Below the pieces are notes generated by a model. That model was not told where the DNA came from and made no database searches. It saw nothing but the letters and a program-made list of their open reading frames with translations. Below are positions 7,165 to 15,666 of a DNA stretch of 18,572 nucleotides, piece after piece; position 1 is the first letter of the stretch, and the number at the start of each line of letters is the position of its first letter. The position numbers and the translations under genes were made by a program. The DNA comes from Candidatus Delongbacteria bacterium (GTDB lineage Bacteria > JAGOEH01): NCBI GenBank assembly GCA_017997825.1, contig JAGOEH010000050.1:1-18572 (forward strand). The letters are read 5' to 3'.

Positions 7165-10100
7165 ATGAAAAGAGTATGGCTAATCGGATGCTGTTGGATA
7201 ATGGCTGTCGGAATGATATCGGCCAATGTGATCCGGATCTGGTCGCCCCTGACGGCGGATTTCCATCTGCCGGTTCAGGTCGGGGATACGGTCCATCTGG
7301 GGGTGATGGTGGGATTGGACAATCAGCCGTATAATGGGATTAGCTGCTACATTCGCTATAATTCCCAGGTGTTTGAACCCCTGGATCAATACCCCGCCAA
7401 AGTGGATCTGCAACCCTTTCATAGTCAGGAGATTTTTCCGGACGGTGAAATTCTGTCCAATAAAGTGATTATGCCGGGGATCATGGCTTATTCGGAAGGG
7501 CATTTGAGTCATACGGTCCGGAATGATACGACCCTGCTGTGTACGTTCAGCTTGCGGGTCAAGAACAAGCTGGTCAAACGGAGCGCAATCGTGTTCGATC
7601 CGGAACCGGTCTATGTCAGTCTGGCCTCTACTCCATCCGGCACAACCGTGGAATTTAGTCAGCAGGATACCCTCAATCTGATCATCCGTCCCTCGGTACC
7701 GCCCGGTTTTGCCGCCGACGACCTGCCCGGGGACCATGGCGGCCGCATCCGTCTCAGCTGGTCGCTGAGCGATGATGCCATCTCCCGCCCGGATTATATC
7801 GATGGGTATCATATCTATCGAAGGAAAGTGCCGGATGGTATCTTCAAACAGCAGGTCGAAATGGGCCCTTCCACCACCTCCTGGATCGATTCGGTCGAGG
7901 TTAGTCGGATCGAGGATACCGTCAATTATGAATACTATATCGTGGCCTATAATGAATTCGGAGAATCCCTACCATCACCTGTTCGCCGGGCATTTGGACT
8001 GGACAATTACCCGATCGGATTCGATCTGCTGGCTCCAACCGACTCGTTGATCGTCCCCTACTCTTCGCCTGTTTTATTCCGATGGCAGTCCAGCCGCGAT
8101 CCCGATCGGGCCTTATTGAGCTACCGATTGGTCATCAGCTTGGATTCACTGTTCCAAAATCCGGTTTATCAATCGGTGATTCAGGATACCATCGATGGGT
8201 ATATCCCACCGCCCCTAGAGAATTCGGTTTTCTACTGGAGAGTGATTGCCGTCGATCAGGAGCAATTGGAGGTACCCAGCGACTCCCGGCGACGATTTTA
8301 TCTGAATCGGATTCCGGAACCTCCGTCGATTTCTCAGTTGCTTCATCCCCGATTCCCAGCTATTGTGACCGATAGTTTGCCGGTTTTCACATGGTCAACC
8401 TCAATTGATCCCGATCCTTTCGATAGTGTTTTCTATCGGCTTGAGATCAGTGAATCATCAGATTTTGCTGTTCCCCGGCGCTACAGTGAAATTCCGGATA
8501 CGGTGTACCGAATCCCACAGAAACTGACGGATGACCGAAAATACTACTGGAGAATCATGGCCTATAATCGGAATGGGTTGGCTTCATTCAGCCCGGTCGA
8601 CAGTTTCTTTCTAAACTTCAGGCTGGTTGTGCCTTCGGAATTTGAGATTACCTATCCCCAACCGGATCAGAGCTTCACGCAGACCGGTTTCGAGATGATC
8701 TATACGGCCTCGACCGATCAGGATCTTTTCGATACGGTTACTTATCATATTTATTACAGCACCAGCCCAGATTTCCAACCCATGGACAGCGTTCACACCC
8801 GATTGACCCACTATCAATTTACCAATCTGAAGGATAATTCCGTTTATTATTTTCAAGTGGTGGCTCGGGACCGATTCGGATTGAAACGGGCTGCTGTTCC
8901 GGAAACACTCCGGATCGTGATTGATCAGTTCAATCTGTCTCCGAATTCTTTTTTGTTGCTGAAACCGGATTCGGCGGCCGCTTTTAAAGAGGGTGAGGTC
9001 ATGCTTCTGTGGAATCGAGCCATCGATACCGACCCGCTGGATACGGTCCGCTACCGGGTAGTGATCGGGAATACCCCGGCCCAGCTCAATCTGTATGCAT
9101 CCGGATTATTCGATACTACCCTGGTGATTCCGGTATCGTCACTGACCGAGGATCTGAAATATTATTGGAGCGTTCAGGCTGTCGATAATGAAGGACATAT
9201 CCGCACAGCTCTCCAGCCGGGCTGGTTCTTTTTCAAGAATACCGGCAACAATCCTCCGGGTAGTTTTATCCTGATGAATCCCGGCAATTTTAATGTTGTG
9301 ACGGATCTGCATCCTGTTTTCCGGTGGAGTAAATCGATCGACAGTGATCCGGGGGATTCCGTTACCTATACTTTCTATCTCAAAGATTCACTTAATTTGA
9401 ATGTGATTGATTCGGTCAATCTGTTGAGGGATACCTCATTGTATTATACCCGGAACCTGATTTTGGAAAACCGTTTATATGCTTGGGATGTTGCAGCCAG
9501 AGACCGATCCGGAGTTACCACCTATGCGGCCCAGGTTTATTATTTCTTTACCAATACCCTGAATGAGCCTCCCTCCGGTTTTAATCTGATCACTCCCGCC
9601 AATGAGTCGATCATGAAAAGCGAATCGCAGATATTCCGTTGGAATCAGAGCCGGGATAACGATCCGGGCGATTCGGTCTACTATCGGATCCAGTTTAGTC
9701 TGCAGCCCTCGTTCAATTCCTATTGGGATACCACCGTTGCCGATACCGGATTGGTGGTGGCCCCGTCTCATTTTGTGACGGATACGATCTATTATTGGCG
9801 GGTTTGGGCTGTCGATCGGCAAAACGCTAAACGCCAATCCAATCAGAGTTATCATTTTCGATTTGATACCCGGAATCCGGATTTTTCGGTCTGGCTGACC
9901 CAAAGTCGGGATTTTCCCCAGTATCTGAAATTTTTCATCCAGGCCAATGAGGTCTTATCGAGCGGACCTCAGATGACATTGGACGGCAAGCTGGTTGGTG
10001 TCCAGGCTACCGACCCGAATCGAAATCTTTATTTCACCTCAATCCATTTGGATAGTTTGGGAATTCAGAGTCTTCGGGTCAGGATCAGTGCCCGGGATCA

Positions 10101-10707
10101 GGTCGGAAACCTGGGAACTCTGGATCAGGATATTCTGATTTACAGCGGTGCACTGGCTAAATTTGAGTGGCCGACCGAAGCCGGTATCTGGAAGGCCGGG
10201 TATAACGGGTTTTATATGGTCTCGTGTCCGGATACAGCCGAACAGGATGATTGGTTCAGCCTGAACCCGATGAATGAGAACACTCGGTTGGATTTGGAAT
10301 TGGTTACGGTTTATCCCTTATTTTGCGGTTCCACCGAAATGCCGTTTGAATCTGCCGGTAACGGCCAAAGAAAGTATTCCCTGGATTGGCCCGGAACCTA
10401 TCGATTGGAACGAATTTCAGCCTCGGCCGATACCCGATGGATCACTTCATTGTCGGTTTATCCCAATCCATTCAATCATCAATTGGAAATCCGGTTCTAT
10501 CCAATCCACGAGGAACCGGTTGAAGTGGTGGTTTATAATCTGATGGGTCAAATGATCGAGGTTTTGTTTCGTGGAATTCCATCGCGGCCGTGTCACACGG
10601 TGACCTGGAATCCGTCCGGGCAGGGACGAAGCACTGGTCTGTACCTGATAGCTACCTTGCGCCATGGCCGGATCGATGAGATTAAAAAAGTCATGTACCT
10701 GAAATAG
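7165..10707 (+). CDS. Giant secreted cohesin-like / FnIII / tandem-module protein with T9SS type A sorting domain
   Basis: This is a 1180-aa protein from ATG 7165 (1182 aa if ATG 7159 is used). A signal peptide with a hydrophobic core at about 5-19 ends near ISA-N. Residues about 22-170 look cohesin-like: VQVGDTVHLGV, a YNSQVFEPL strand and a late LCTFSLRVK strand. A fibronectin-III module spans about 178-280. Six modules of roughly 100 residues follow (about 282-900), most with a D-x-D-P-x-D motif and a YYWRV-type strand. An Ig-like segment spans about 903-999, then a linker. The end (about 1095-1180) is a T9SS type A domain: YPNPFN at 1099, VYNLMGQMI, STGLYLIAT and a closing KKVMYLK. It starts 15 bp after the first T9SS gene and shares architecture with it, so the two probably act together at the cell surface. 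No catalytic domain was recognised. Confidence 0.87.
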   Translation: MKRVWLIGCCWIMAVGMISANVIRIWSPLTADFHLPVQVGDTVHLGVMVGLDNQPYNGISCYIRYNSQVFEPLDQYPAKVDLQPFHSQEIFPDGEILSNKVIMPGIMAYSEGHLSHTVRNDTTLLCTFSLRVKNKLVKRSAIVFDPEPVYVSLASTPSGTTVEFSQQDTLNLIIRPSVPPGFAADDLPGDHGGRIRLSWSLSDDAISRPDYIDGYHIYRRKVPDGIFKQQVEMGPSTTSWIDSVEVSRIEDTVNYEYYIVAYNEFGESLPSPVRRAFGLDNYPIGFDLLAPTDSLIVPYSSPVLFRWQSSRDPDRALLSYRLVISLDSLFQNPVYQSVIQDTIDGYIPPPLENSVFYWRVIAVDQEQLEVPSDSRRRFYLNRIPEPPSISQLLHPRFPAIVTDSLPVFTWSTSIDPDPFDSVFYRLEISESSDFAVPRRYSEIPDTVYRIPQKLTDDRKYYWRIMAYNRNGLASFSPVDSFFLNFRLVVPSEFEITYPQPDQSFTQTGFEMIYTASTDQDLFDTVTYHIYYSTSPDFQPMDSVHTRLTHYQFTNLKDNSVYYFQVVARDRFGLKRAAVPETLRIVIDQFNLSPNSFLLLKPDSAAAFKEGEVMLLWNRAIDTDPLDTVRYRVVIGNTPAQLNLYASGLFDTTLVIPVSSLTEDLKYYWSVQAVDNEGHIRTALQPGWFFFKNTGNNPPGSFILMNPGNFNVVTDLHPVFRWSKSIDSDPGDSVTYTFYLKDSLNLNVIDSVNLLRDTSLYYTRNLILENRLYAWDVAARDRSGVTTYAAQVYYFFTNTLNEPPSGFNLITPANESIMKSESQIFRWNQSRDNDPGDSVYYRIQFSLQPSFNSYWDTTVADTGLVVAPSHFVTDTIYYWRVWAVDRQNAKRQSNQSYHFRFDTRNPDFSVWLTQSRDFPQYLKFFIQANEVLSSGPQMTLDGKLVGVQATDPNRNLYFTSIHLDSLGIQSLRVRISARDQVGNLGTLDQDILIYSGALAKFEWPTEAGIWKAGYNGFYMVSCPDTAEQDDWFSLNPMNENTRLDLELVTVYPLFCGSTEMPFESAGNGQRKYSLDWPGTYRLERISASADTRWITSLSVYPNPFNHQLEIRFYPIHEEPVEVVVYNLMGQMIEVLFRGIPSRPCHTVTWNPSGQGRSTGLYLIATLRHGRIDEIKKVMYLK
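7225..7690 (+). other. Cohesin-like domain at the N-terminus of the second T9SS protein
   Basis: Immediately after the signal peptide, residues about 22-170 carry a GDTVHLGVMV strand, a glycine-containing turn before CYIRYNSQVFEPL (like the YDP-x-L-x-V of cohesins), a DGEIL segment, and a TLLCTFSLRV strand near the end. This is the standard order in cohesin or CBM-like domains. It is called from motif order only. Confidence 0.5.
8008..9875 (+). repeat. Six tandem ~100-aa modules with a D-x-D-P-x-D motif (protein level)
   Basis: Modules begin near nucleotides 8008, 8316, 8627, 8935, 9247 and 9559. Each opens with a PP-x-x-F-x-L-x-x-P-type segment, then an FxW or equivalent strand, then an acidic turn (RDPDRALLSY, IDPDPFDSVFY, TDQDLFDTVTY, IDTDPLDTVRY, IDSDPGDSVTY, RDNDPGDSVYY) and a closing YYWRV-like strand with an Asp and often Gly. 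The regular acidic turns could bind calcium. The repeat is clear in protein but diverged in DNA. Confidence 0.8.
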
Positions 10708-10719
10708 AAGGAGTCAGAT

Positions 10720-11382
10720 ATGATTTACCGGCGGATCGGGCTTTGCATTTTGTGGCTGATACTATTGGCATGCAATAAAAGCCCGGCGAAATATACTCCC
10801 ACCGCTAAGGGATTGACCCGGTCCGGCTGGAAGTATTATGCTCAGCCGGATTATACCCGGGCCTATAAAAAGTTCAAGGAAGCCTATGATTTGGATAATT
10901 CTTATATCCCGGAGTATAATGGTTTGATCTGGTCATGCCTGCGGCTGGACAGCCTGGATCGGGGGCTTTATTATACCCGGATGGTCCAGAACCGGACCAT
11001 CGATTCAATGGATTTGGCGTTGCAGATTCGAGCCGGGGCTATGATGACCGCGGTTATGGCGGATAGTTTCATGTTGGCGATCAATCTATTTGCCCCTGAT
11101 CAGTATGATTGGAGGGGATTTGTCTTTCAGTATGACACTCTGATAATCGAAAACGATATCCGCTGGTCGGCCGCTCTGTCTTATTTTTATACTCAGGACT
11201 ATGTCAAATCCGCTCAACAGATCCAGATGGTGCGTCCGGATTGGACCTACAATACCGAATCGTCCGATTTTATATCCAATTTGCTGGCGATGCTGAATCT
11301 TATCGGAAGGCAAAATCGGCTAACGAAGCCGGTTTTATCGCTATCGGAACCGGTAATGGATCGAAAGAACAGTCCGGAATAA
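10720..11382 (+). CDS. Putative outer-membrane lipoprotein with TPR-like repeat
   Basis: This 220-aa protein has a short lipoprotein signal: two Arg, a hydrophobic core and a LLAC lipobox with Cys18 as the lipidation site, followed by NKSP. Residues about 30-90 contain a helical TPR-like segment (repeating GWKYYAQPDYTRAYKKFKEA, then a second helix pair), and the rest is mostly helical by composition. The start is supported by AAGGAG 6 nt upstream. It begins 12 bp after the second T9SS gene and is last in the operon. It could be an outer-membrane anchor, chaperone or accessory factor for the two large proteins. I do not recognise a named family. The end is a stop at 11382, 23 bp before the convergent diguanylate cyclase gene. 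Confidence 0.75.
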   Translation: MIYRRIGLCILWLILLACNKSPAKYTPTAKGLTRSGWKYYAQPDYTRAYKKFKEAYDLDNSYIPEYNGLIWSCLRLDSLDRGLYYTRMVQNRTIDSMDLALQIRAGAMMTAVMADSFMLAINLFAPDQYDWRGFVFQYDTLIIENDIRWSAALSYFYTQDYVKSAQQIQMVRPDWTYNTESSDFISNLLAMLNLIGRQNRLTKPVLSLSEPVMDRKNSPE

Positions 11383-11405
11383 CCTTACGGGTTACCTTGA
11401 ATCGG

Positions 11406-12332
11406 TCAGCACGGAGCGACGGTTTGATACTGTATCTGATTCCGTCCGTTCTGCTTGGCTCGATAGAGCGCCTGATCCGCCATTTCGATCAGTTTGGTCG
11501 GCGGTATTATACCGGAGGGAACGATTGATGCCACACCCAAACTGATTGTGACCATCGGGGCAATCGGCGAATAAGCATGGGTAATCCGGAGCCGGCTTAC
11601 CGATTCCAGCATCTTTTCCGCCAATTGGATAATCATTGACAGAGTGCCGTCCGGGATGATGACGGCAAATTCTTCACCTCCATATCGGGCGACAAAGTCT
11701 CCGGCCCGCTGAATGCTCGATGCCAGAACGCGGGCTACTTTTTTTAAACACTCATCTCCGGCGGCGTGGCCATAATGATCATTATAGAGTTTGAAATAAT
11801 CGATATCGATCATGAACAAAGATAATGGAACCTCTTTCCGCCACGCTCTCATCCATTCCGTGTGCAGCATTTCATCAAAACTGCGGCGGTTGGGTATCGT
11901 GGTCAGTCCATCCACCAGGGCCAGATTCTCCAGGATGTCAGTTTTAAATTTCAGCTTGATGTGGGTTTGTATTCTGGCTTTGACAATCGGAATTTTAAAG
12001 GGTTTGCTGATATAATCCACGGCTCCCAGCTCCAGACCATAGGTCTCATCATTGGTTTCGCCTTTGGCGGAAATGAAGATGATGGGAATAGGCTGTGTGC
12101 GGGGATCGGCTTTCAATCGACGGCACACTTCATATCCATCGATTTCGGGCATCATGATATCCAGTAGAATCAAATCCGGTAACTCAGGCCCTTCCATCAG
12201 GCTCAACGCTTTCCGGCCGCCGGTAGCGACCGTGATGTCATACTCATCCTTTAGAGAGTCTCCCAGAATGGTGATATTGATCGGCATGTCATCGACAATC
12301 AGTATTCGGGGTTTTGTGGCAGATTCCGGCAT
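11406..12332 (-). CDS. REC-GGDEF response regulator, diguanylate cyclase (PleD/WspR type)
   Basis: This 308-aa protein has two domains. Residues about 8-125 are a complete receiver: acidic pair Asp14/Asp15, phosphoacceptor Asp58, Ser88 and Lys110. Residues about 135-300 are a GGDEF domain with DGLTTIPNRR, the active-site loop GGEEF at 218-222 and an intact inhibitory RxxD site (Arg209-Asp212) five residues before it. It should make c-di-GMP from two GTP when phosphorylated and be product-inhibited. The ATG at 12332 is preceded by GAGGA, and the kinase gene's TGA stop overlaps that site only 7 bp away, so the two are co-transcribed and the kinase is the likely partner. There is no second output domain. 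Confidence 0.93.
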   Translation of the reverse strand: MPESATKPRILIVDDMPINITILGDSLKDEYDITVATGGRKALSLMEGPELPDLILLDIMMPEIDGYEVCRRLKADPRTQPIPIIFISAKGETNDETYGLELGAVDYISKPFKIPIVKARIQTHIKLKFKTDILENLALVDGLTTIPNRRSFDEMLHTEWMRAWRKEVPLSLFMIDIDYFKLYNDHYGHAAGDECLKKVARVLASSIQRAGDFVARYGGEEFAVIIPDGTLSMIIQLAEKMLESVSRLRITHAYSPIAPMVTISLGVASIVPSGIIPPTKLIEMADQALYRAKQNGRNQIQYQTVAPC

Positions 12333-12339
12333 GATTTCC

Positions 12340-15300
12340 TCATTCCTGGCGGTCGCTTAAATCAACCAGCCATGGGTTGATGATTGATAGAGCCTGATCG
12401 AAGTCATAGCGTTGGATGAGTTTTTCGAGCAGTTCCATGTCCTGGGGCATGATGAATAGGCTCAATTCCGGTTGAACCGATTTGAAGTAATCGTCGGTTT
12501 GGATCGTGCTTCTTTTTAATAACGATTCCAGTTCGAGTAAAATCCCTTTTAATCGGTTCCGGGAAGTGCCGTCGATTCTAGAGCGATGATCCGGCAGAGT
12601 TGATGGGGAGAGAGTGAAAGCGCGGTTCCAGCGGATCGATTTCTGATAAAGGCTGACCAGTTCCAGTAACTCCCCCGGCTGGAAGGAGGGGTTTATGATT
12701 GTGATAGTCCGGCCGTTGGGTAAAATCGGGCTCCAGGCTAAAGGATCGGTTTGCGGGCTGACAATGATTTTCGGAATTCTGGCGGTGCGAATCCGGGAGT
12801 GGAGGATGCGGAATAAATCAGGCAGAGACGGATGGCCGGCTTCGGTATGGATGAGGATCAACTGTCCGGGATCGGCCTGAGGGGATAGATAAATCAGATC
12901 ATGGAGCTGAGAAAGGTTGGTACAGAGAATCACCTCGGCCTTCAGTTCATTCAGGAGGGCCGGGAGGGATCGATTCGAATCGAGGACCAGATCGATCAGC
13001 AGAATCCTGAGCGACCTCAGATCCGTGATGGCGGCGGATGATTCGTTTGCGAGACGGGTTACTCCAAAACGGAGAGTAAAGGTAAAAAGGCTGCCTTCAC
13101 CAAATCGACTTTCCACCCGAATGATGCCGCCCATCAACTCGACCATCCGTTTGGAGATGGCCAGTCCCAAGCCGGTCCCCCCGTATCGTCGGGAGGTTGA
13201 ACTGTCGGCCTGTGAAAAGGGCTGAAACAGATGATTGAGCTGCTGTTCGGTAATTCCGATGCCGGTATCGCGGATGGTGAATCTCAGCTCGATGGAATCC
13301 TGAGTTTGGCTGACAGGATCGATGATTAGTATGACCTGCCCCTTCTCGGTAAACTTGACGGCATTCCCGCAGAGATTGATCAAGATCTGGTTGAGCTTGT
13401 TGAAGTCACCGACAATGAATTCCGGGATGTCGGAATTGATATAGTATAAAAGCTCCAATCCTTTCTCTTCGACTTGGAATCCGATGACGTTAGCCACGCT
13501 GAGCAAGAGATCATCCAGGCTGAAAGGGTGGTTGTCCAGCTCCATTTTTCCGGCTTCGATCTTGGAATAATCCAGAATTTCATTGATCATTTCCAGCAGG
13601 GCTTGTCCCGAGGTTAGAATCTTGTTCAAATAGTCCTTTTGATAGGGATCAAGCGGAGTTTTATCCAGCAGTTGACCAATCCCGATGATGGCGTTCATGG
13701 GGGTACGGATTTCATGACTGATGGTGGCTAAAAAATCTCCTTTGGCCTTATTGGCTTCTTCCGCGTCTTCTTTGGCTCGCTGTAGCAAGACCTCGTTAAT
13801 TTTCCGTTCACTGATGTCACGGGAGACCGCCATATATTCGACAATAGAATTCTGTAACGGATCCCGAATACTTCGCATGATGGTTTCGAACCAGACATAA
13901 TCGCCGATTTTTTTTTTGACTCTGAAACTAATCGTAATTGTACTATCGGAGTGGCCTGATTGTAAGATATCCATAATCTGTTTCGAATCGTCGGGATGGA
14001 TGAAATCCAGACAATTCCGATCCTGCATCTCTTCCGGTGTATAACCCAGCAGGTGTCGGCAGGCCGGAGAAACATAGCGGTAGGTGCCCTCCGGATCGAG
14101 TTTGGATATGATGTCGCTCGAGTACTCGGCCAGAAGCCGGTAGCGTTCCTCACTATTGCGCAACGCTTGCTCGGATTGCTTCTCCCGGGTCGTGTCCCAA
14201 AAGATTCCCAATATACCGATCACTTTGTTCTGATCGTCAATGACCGGTGACCGGATCGAATGGATATAGAGTTTTTCCGATTCGACCTCGATGATATCAT
14301 CGAATTCATCGGCCTGACGACTGTTCATGATCCGCTGGTCGTCATCTCGGTACCGTGCCGCCAGATCCGCCGGGAAAAAATCATAATCCGATTTTCCGAT
14401 AAAATCGGACGGTTTAAGGCTGAAACTATTGGCAAAAGCCGGATTGACGGCCTGATAGACCGAATTGACATCCTTGTAAAAAACATGCTGGGGAATATTG
14501 TCCAGCAAAATCCGGTATTTCAACTCACTTTTTCGCAGCGCCTCTTCAGCCGTTTTCCGCAGGGTGATATCAACGGCATGGACCACCACCATGTCCGGCG
14601 AAACAAAATTAAACCGGAAGGCGATAATCAGGTTTTTCCGGGTCAAACGCAGGGTATAGGGCGATTCGAGCCTTATGACCTCCTGTTTTTCATAACATTC
14701 AAAAAGGGCTTTCCGGAAAAAGGGATCATCCGAATTGTAGTTCCGGGATGCGATTCCGAGTACCCGGTCAATCTTTCCTTCCGTCAATTCATAGGCCGCA
14801 TCGTTGTAATCGATCAGGTAAAAATCATCCCCCGATTTCTGCCAGGTGAACGAAGGGACCGGACTGATTTTGTATTCTGCTTGAATCCGTATCCACTGGG
14901 CTTGATTCATGTTTTCCTTGGCGAGAATCCGATTCAGGCGTTGTCCGGACTGCTGATCCTGATCATCACCCCGGGAATATGGGATCGAAGGATTTGGCTC
15001 CACCGGCACTGTCTGAGGTGATGGTTGGACAGGATCCATCTGAGCCGGTGCGATTTCGATTCCGATCGCATCGATGATCGACAATTGAGATAGTTCGGTA
15101 TAATGAAACATCAGGGTCCACAGGATGGTATGCGGTTGCCGTTGAGCGTTGAAGATCCGGTTGATGACCTGAAGGCTTTCCCGGTGATGGACAATGCTGT
15201 CCAACACGAGCCGAATCAGTGGCTTCCGATCACAGGGATGGAGCCATGACAGCATATTCAGTCCGATACAGTCGGATGCCGGTTTACCCATCAATTCATC

Positions 15301-15468
15301 ATTACCTGACAGAATGGATTGAATCCGGATTCGTTTGTCCAGCCGGATGATCAGGGTGGAGGGGAGCTGAATCAGTTGATCCAAAATCTGACGATAAAAT
15401 ATGTGCTCAAGCGGCTCGGAAGTTGATGCGGATGGGGTCTTCAATCTGTCTCCCGGTATCAGGTTCAA
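12340..15468 (-). CDS. Soluble multi-PAS hybrid-type histidine kinase with degenerate receiver
   Basis: This 1042-aa protein lacks membrane segments, so it probably senses a cytoplasmic signal. Domains in order: PAS-like (about 30-140), a Pro/Gln-rich linker (about 140-170), PAS (about 200-310), PAS (about 315-438), PAS/PAC (about 438-560), a short coiled coil, HisKA with SHEIRTP and phosphoacceptor His585, and an HATPase domain with N-box Asn702, DTGIG (734-738) and GGTGLGL (763-769). Residues about 817-930 match a receiver in layout but lack the key residues: the usual Asp pair is disrupted (LLIDLVLD), the phospho-Asp position is His874 and the KP turn reads NPS. A helical tail (about 950-1040) follows. 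The start is uncertain: TTG 15468 has no good ribosome site, whereas TTG 15444 has GGGAG 5 nt upstream. The product should phosphorylate the adjacent REC-GGDEF protein. It is divergent from the ABC gene. Confidence 0.9.
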   Translation of the reverse strand: MNLIPGDRLKTPSASTSEPLEHIFYRQILDQLIQLPSTLIIRLDKRIRIQSILSGNDELMGKPASDCIGLNMLSWLHPCDRKPLIRLVLDSIVHHRESLQVINRIFNAQRQPHTILWTLMFHYTELSQLSIIDAIGIEIAPAQMDPVQPSPQTVPVEPNPSIPYSRGDDQDQQSGQRLNRILAKENMNQAQWIRIQAEYKISPVPSFTWQKSGDDFYLIDYNDAAYELTEGKIDRVLGIASRNYNSDDPFFRKALFECYEKQEVIRLESPYTLRLTRKNLIIAFRFNFVSPDMVVVHAVDITLRKTAEEALRKSELKYRILLDNIPQHVFYKDVNSVYQAVNPAFANSFSLKPSDFIGKSDYDFFPADLAARYRDDDQRIMNSRQADEFDDIIEVESEKLYIHSIRSPVIDDQNKVIGILGIFWDTTREKQSEQALRNSEERYRLLAEYSSDIISKLDPEGTYRYVSPACRHLLGYTPEEMQDRNCLDFIHPDDSKQIMDILQSGHSDSTITISFRVKKKIGDYVWFETIMRSIRDPLQNSIVEYMAVSRDISERKINEVLLQRAKEDAEEANKAKGDFLATISHEIRTPMNAIIGIGQLLDKTPLDPYQKDYLNKILTSGQALLEMINEILDYSKIEAGKMELDNHPFSLDDLLLSVANVIGFQVEEKGLELLYYINSDIPEFIVGDFNKLNQILINLCGNAVKFTEKGQVILIIDPVSQTQDSIELRFTIRDTGIGITEQQLNHLFQPFSQADSSTSRRYGGTGLGLAISKRMVELMGGIIRVESRFGEGSLFTFTLRFGVTRLANESSAAITDLRSLRILLIDLVLDSNRSLPALLNELKAEVILCTNLSQLHDLIYLSPQADPGQLILIHTEAGHPSLPDLFRILHSRIRTARIPKIIVSPQTDPLAWSPILPNGRTITIINPSFQPGELLELVSLYQKSIRWNRAFTLSPSTLPDHRSRIDGTSRNRLKGILLELESLLKRSTIQTDDYFKSVQPELSLFIMPQDMELLEKLIQRYDFDQALSIINPWLVDLSDRQE
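15450..15454 (-). promoter_or_regulatory. Candidate ribosome binding site for an alternative kinase start
   Basis: GGGAG on the minus strand lies 5 nt before TTG 15444-15442. It supports a start eight codons inside the longer frame, which begins at TTG 15468 with no comparable site. The change removes only the first eight residues. Confidence 0.4.
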
Positions 15469-15666
15469 AGGTCCATGAATGCGTATCGGTCAACCCGGTT
15501 TATTCGGGATTCTCTTTATAAATTATGGCAATATTCTTAAAAATCAAGTATTTTTTAATCCCTGTCCGCTTCGATGGCCGGGGCCGGTTTCACTTTAGAT
15601 TATCCTTGACTTCTATTTCCGGATTATTTATCTTGACTCTGGATAAGAGACGATGGGAAGGATTGA
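15469..15666. promoter_or_regulatory. Divergent intergenic region with a candidate promoter for the ABC gene
   Basis: In this 198-bp region, on the plus strand, TTGACT (15606-15611) is followed after 17 bp by TATCTT (15629-15634); this would start transcription near 15641, about 26 nt before the ABC ATG. The match is five of six and four of six. The stretch 15510-15560 is AT-rich and may hold the kinase promoter on the other strand, but no good pair of boxes at proper spacing is visible. No terminator is seen. Confidence 0.4.

Noticed and set aside
7180-7812. Open frame of 210 codons on the minus strand
   Set aside because: It is antisense to the start of the second T9SS gene, with composition typical of a shadow (Ile/Arg/Gly-rich, no domain).
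3082-10707. Classical cellulosome or polysaccharide-degradation locus
   Set aside because: Only a dockerin and cohesin-like domains are present; no glycoside hydrolase or carbohydrate esterase domain was recognised in these proteins.
11380-11394. Possible terminator hairpin TAACC-TTACG-GGTTA between the convergent lipoprotein and diguanylate cyclase genes
   Set aside because: The stem is only 5 bp, GC-poor, and has no T tract on either strand.
14260-15021. Open frame of 253 codons on the plus strand
   Set aside because: It lies wholly antisense to the PAS region of the histidine kinase, with no ribosome site or recognisable domain; a codon-bias shadow.
15515-15547. Kinase promoter on the minus strand using TTGATT and TATAAA
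   Set aside because: The boxes are 21 bp apart, and the box at 16 bp (TAATTT) matches only three of six positions.
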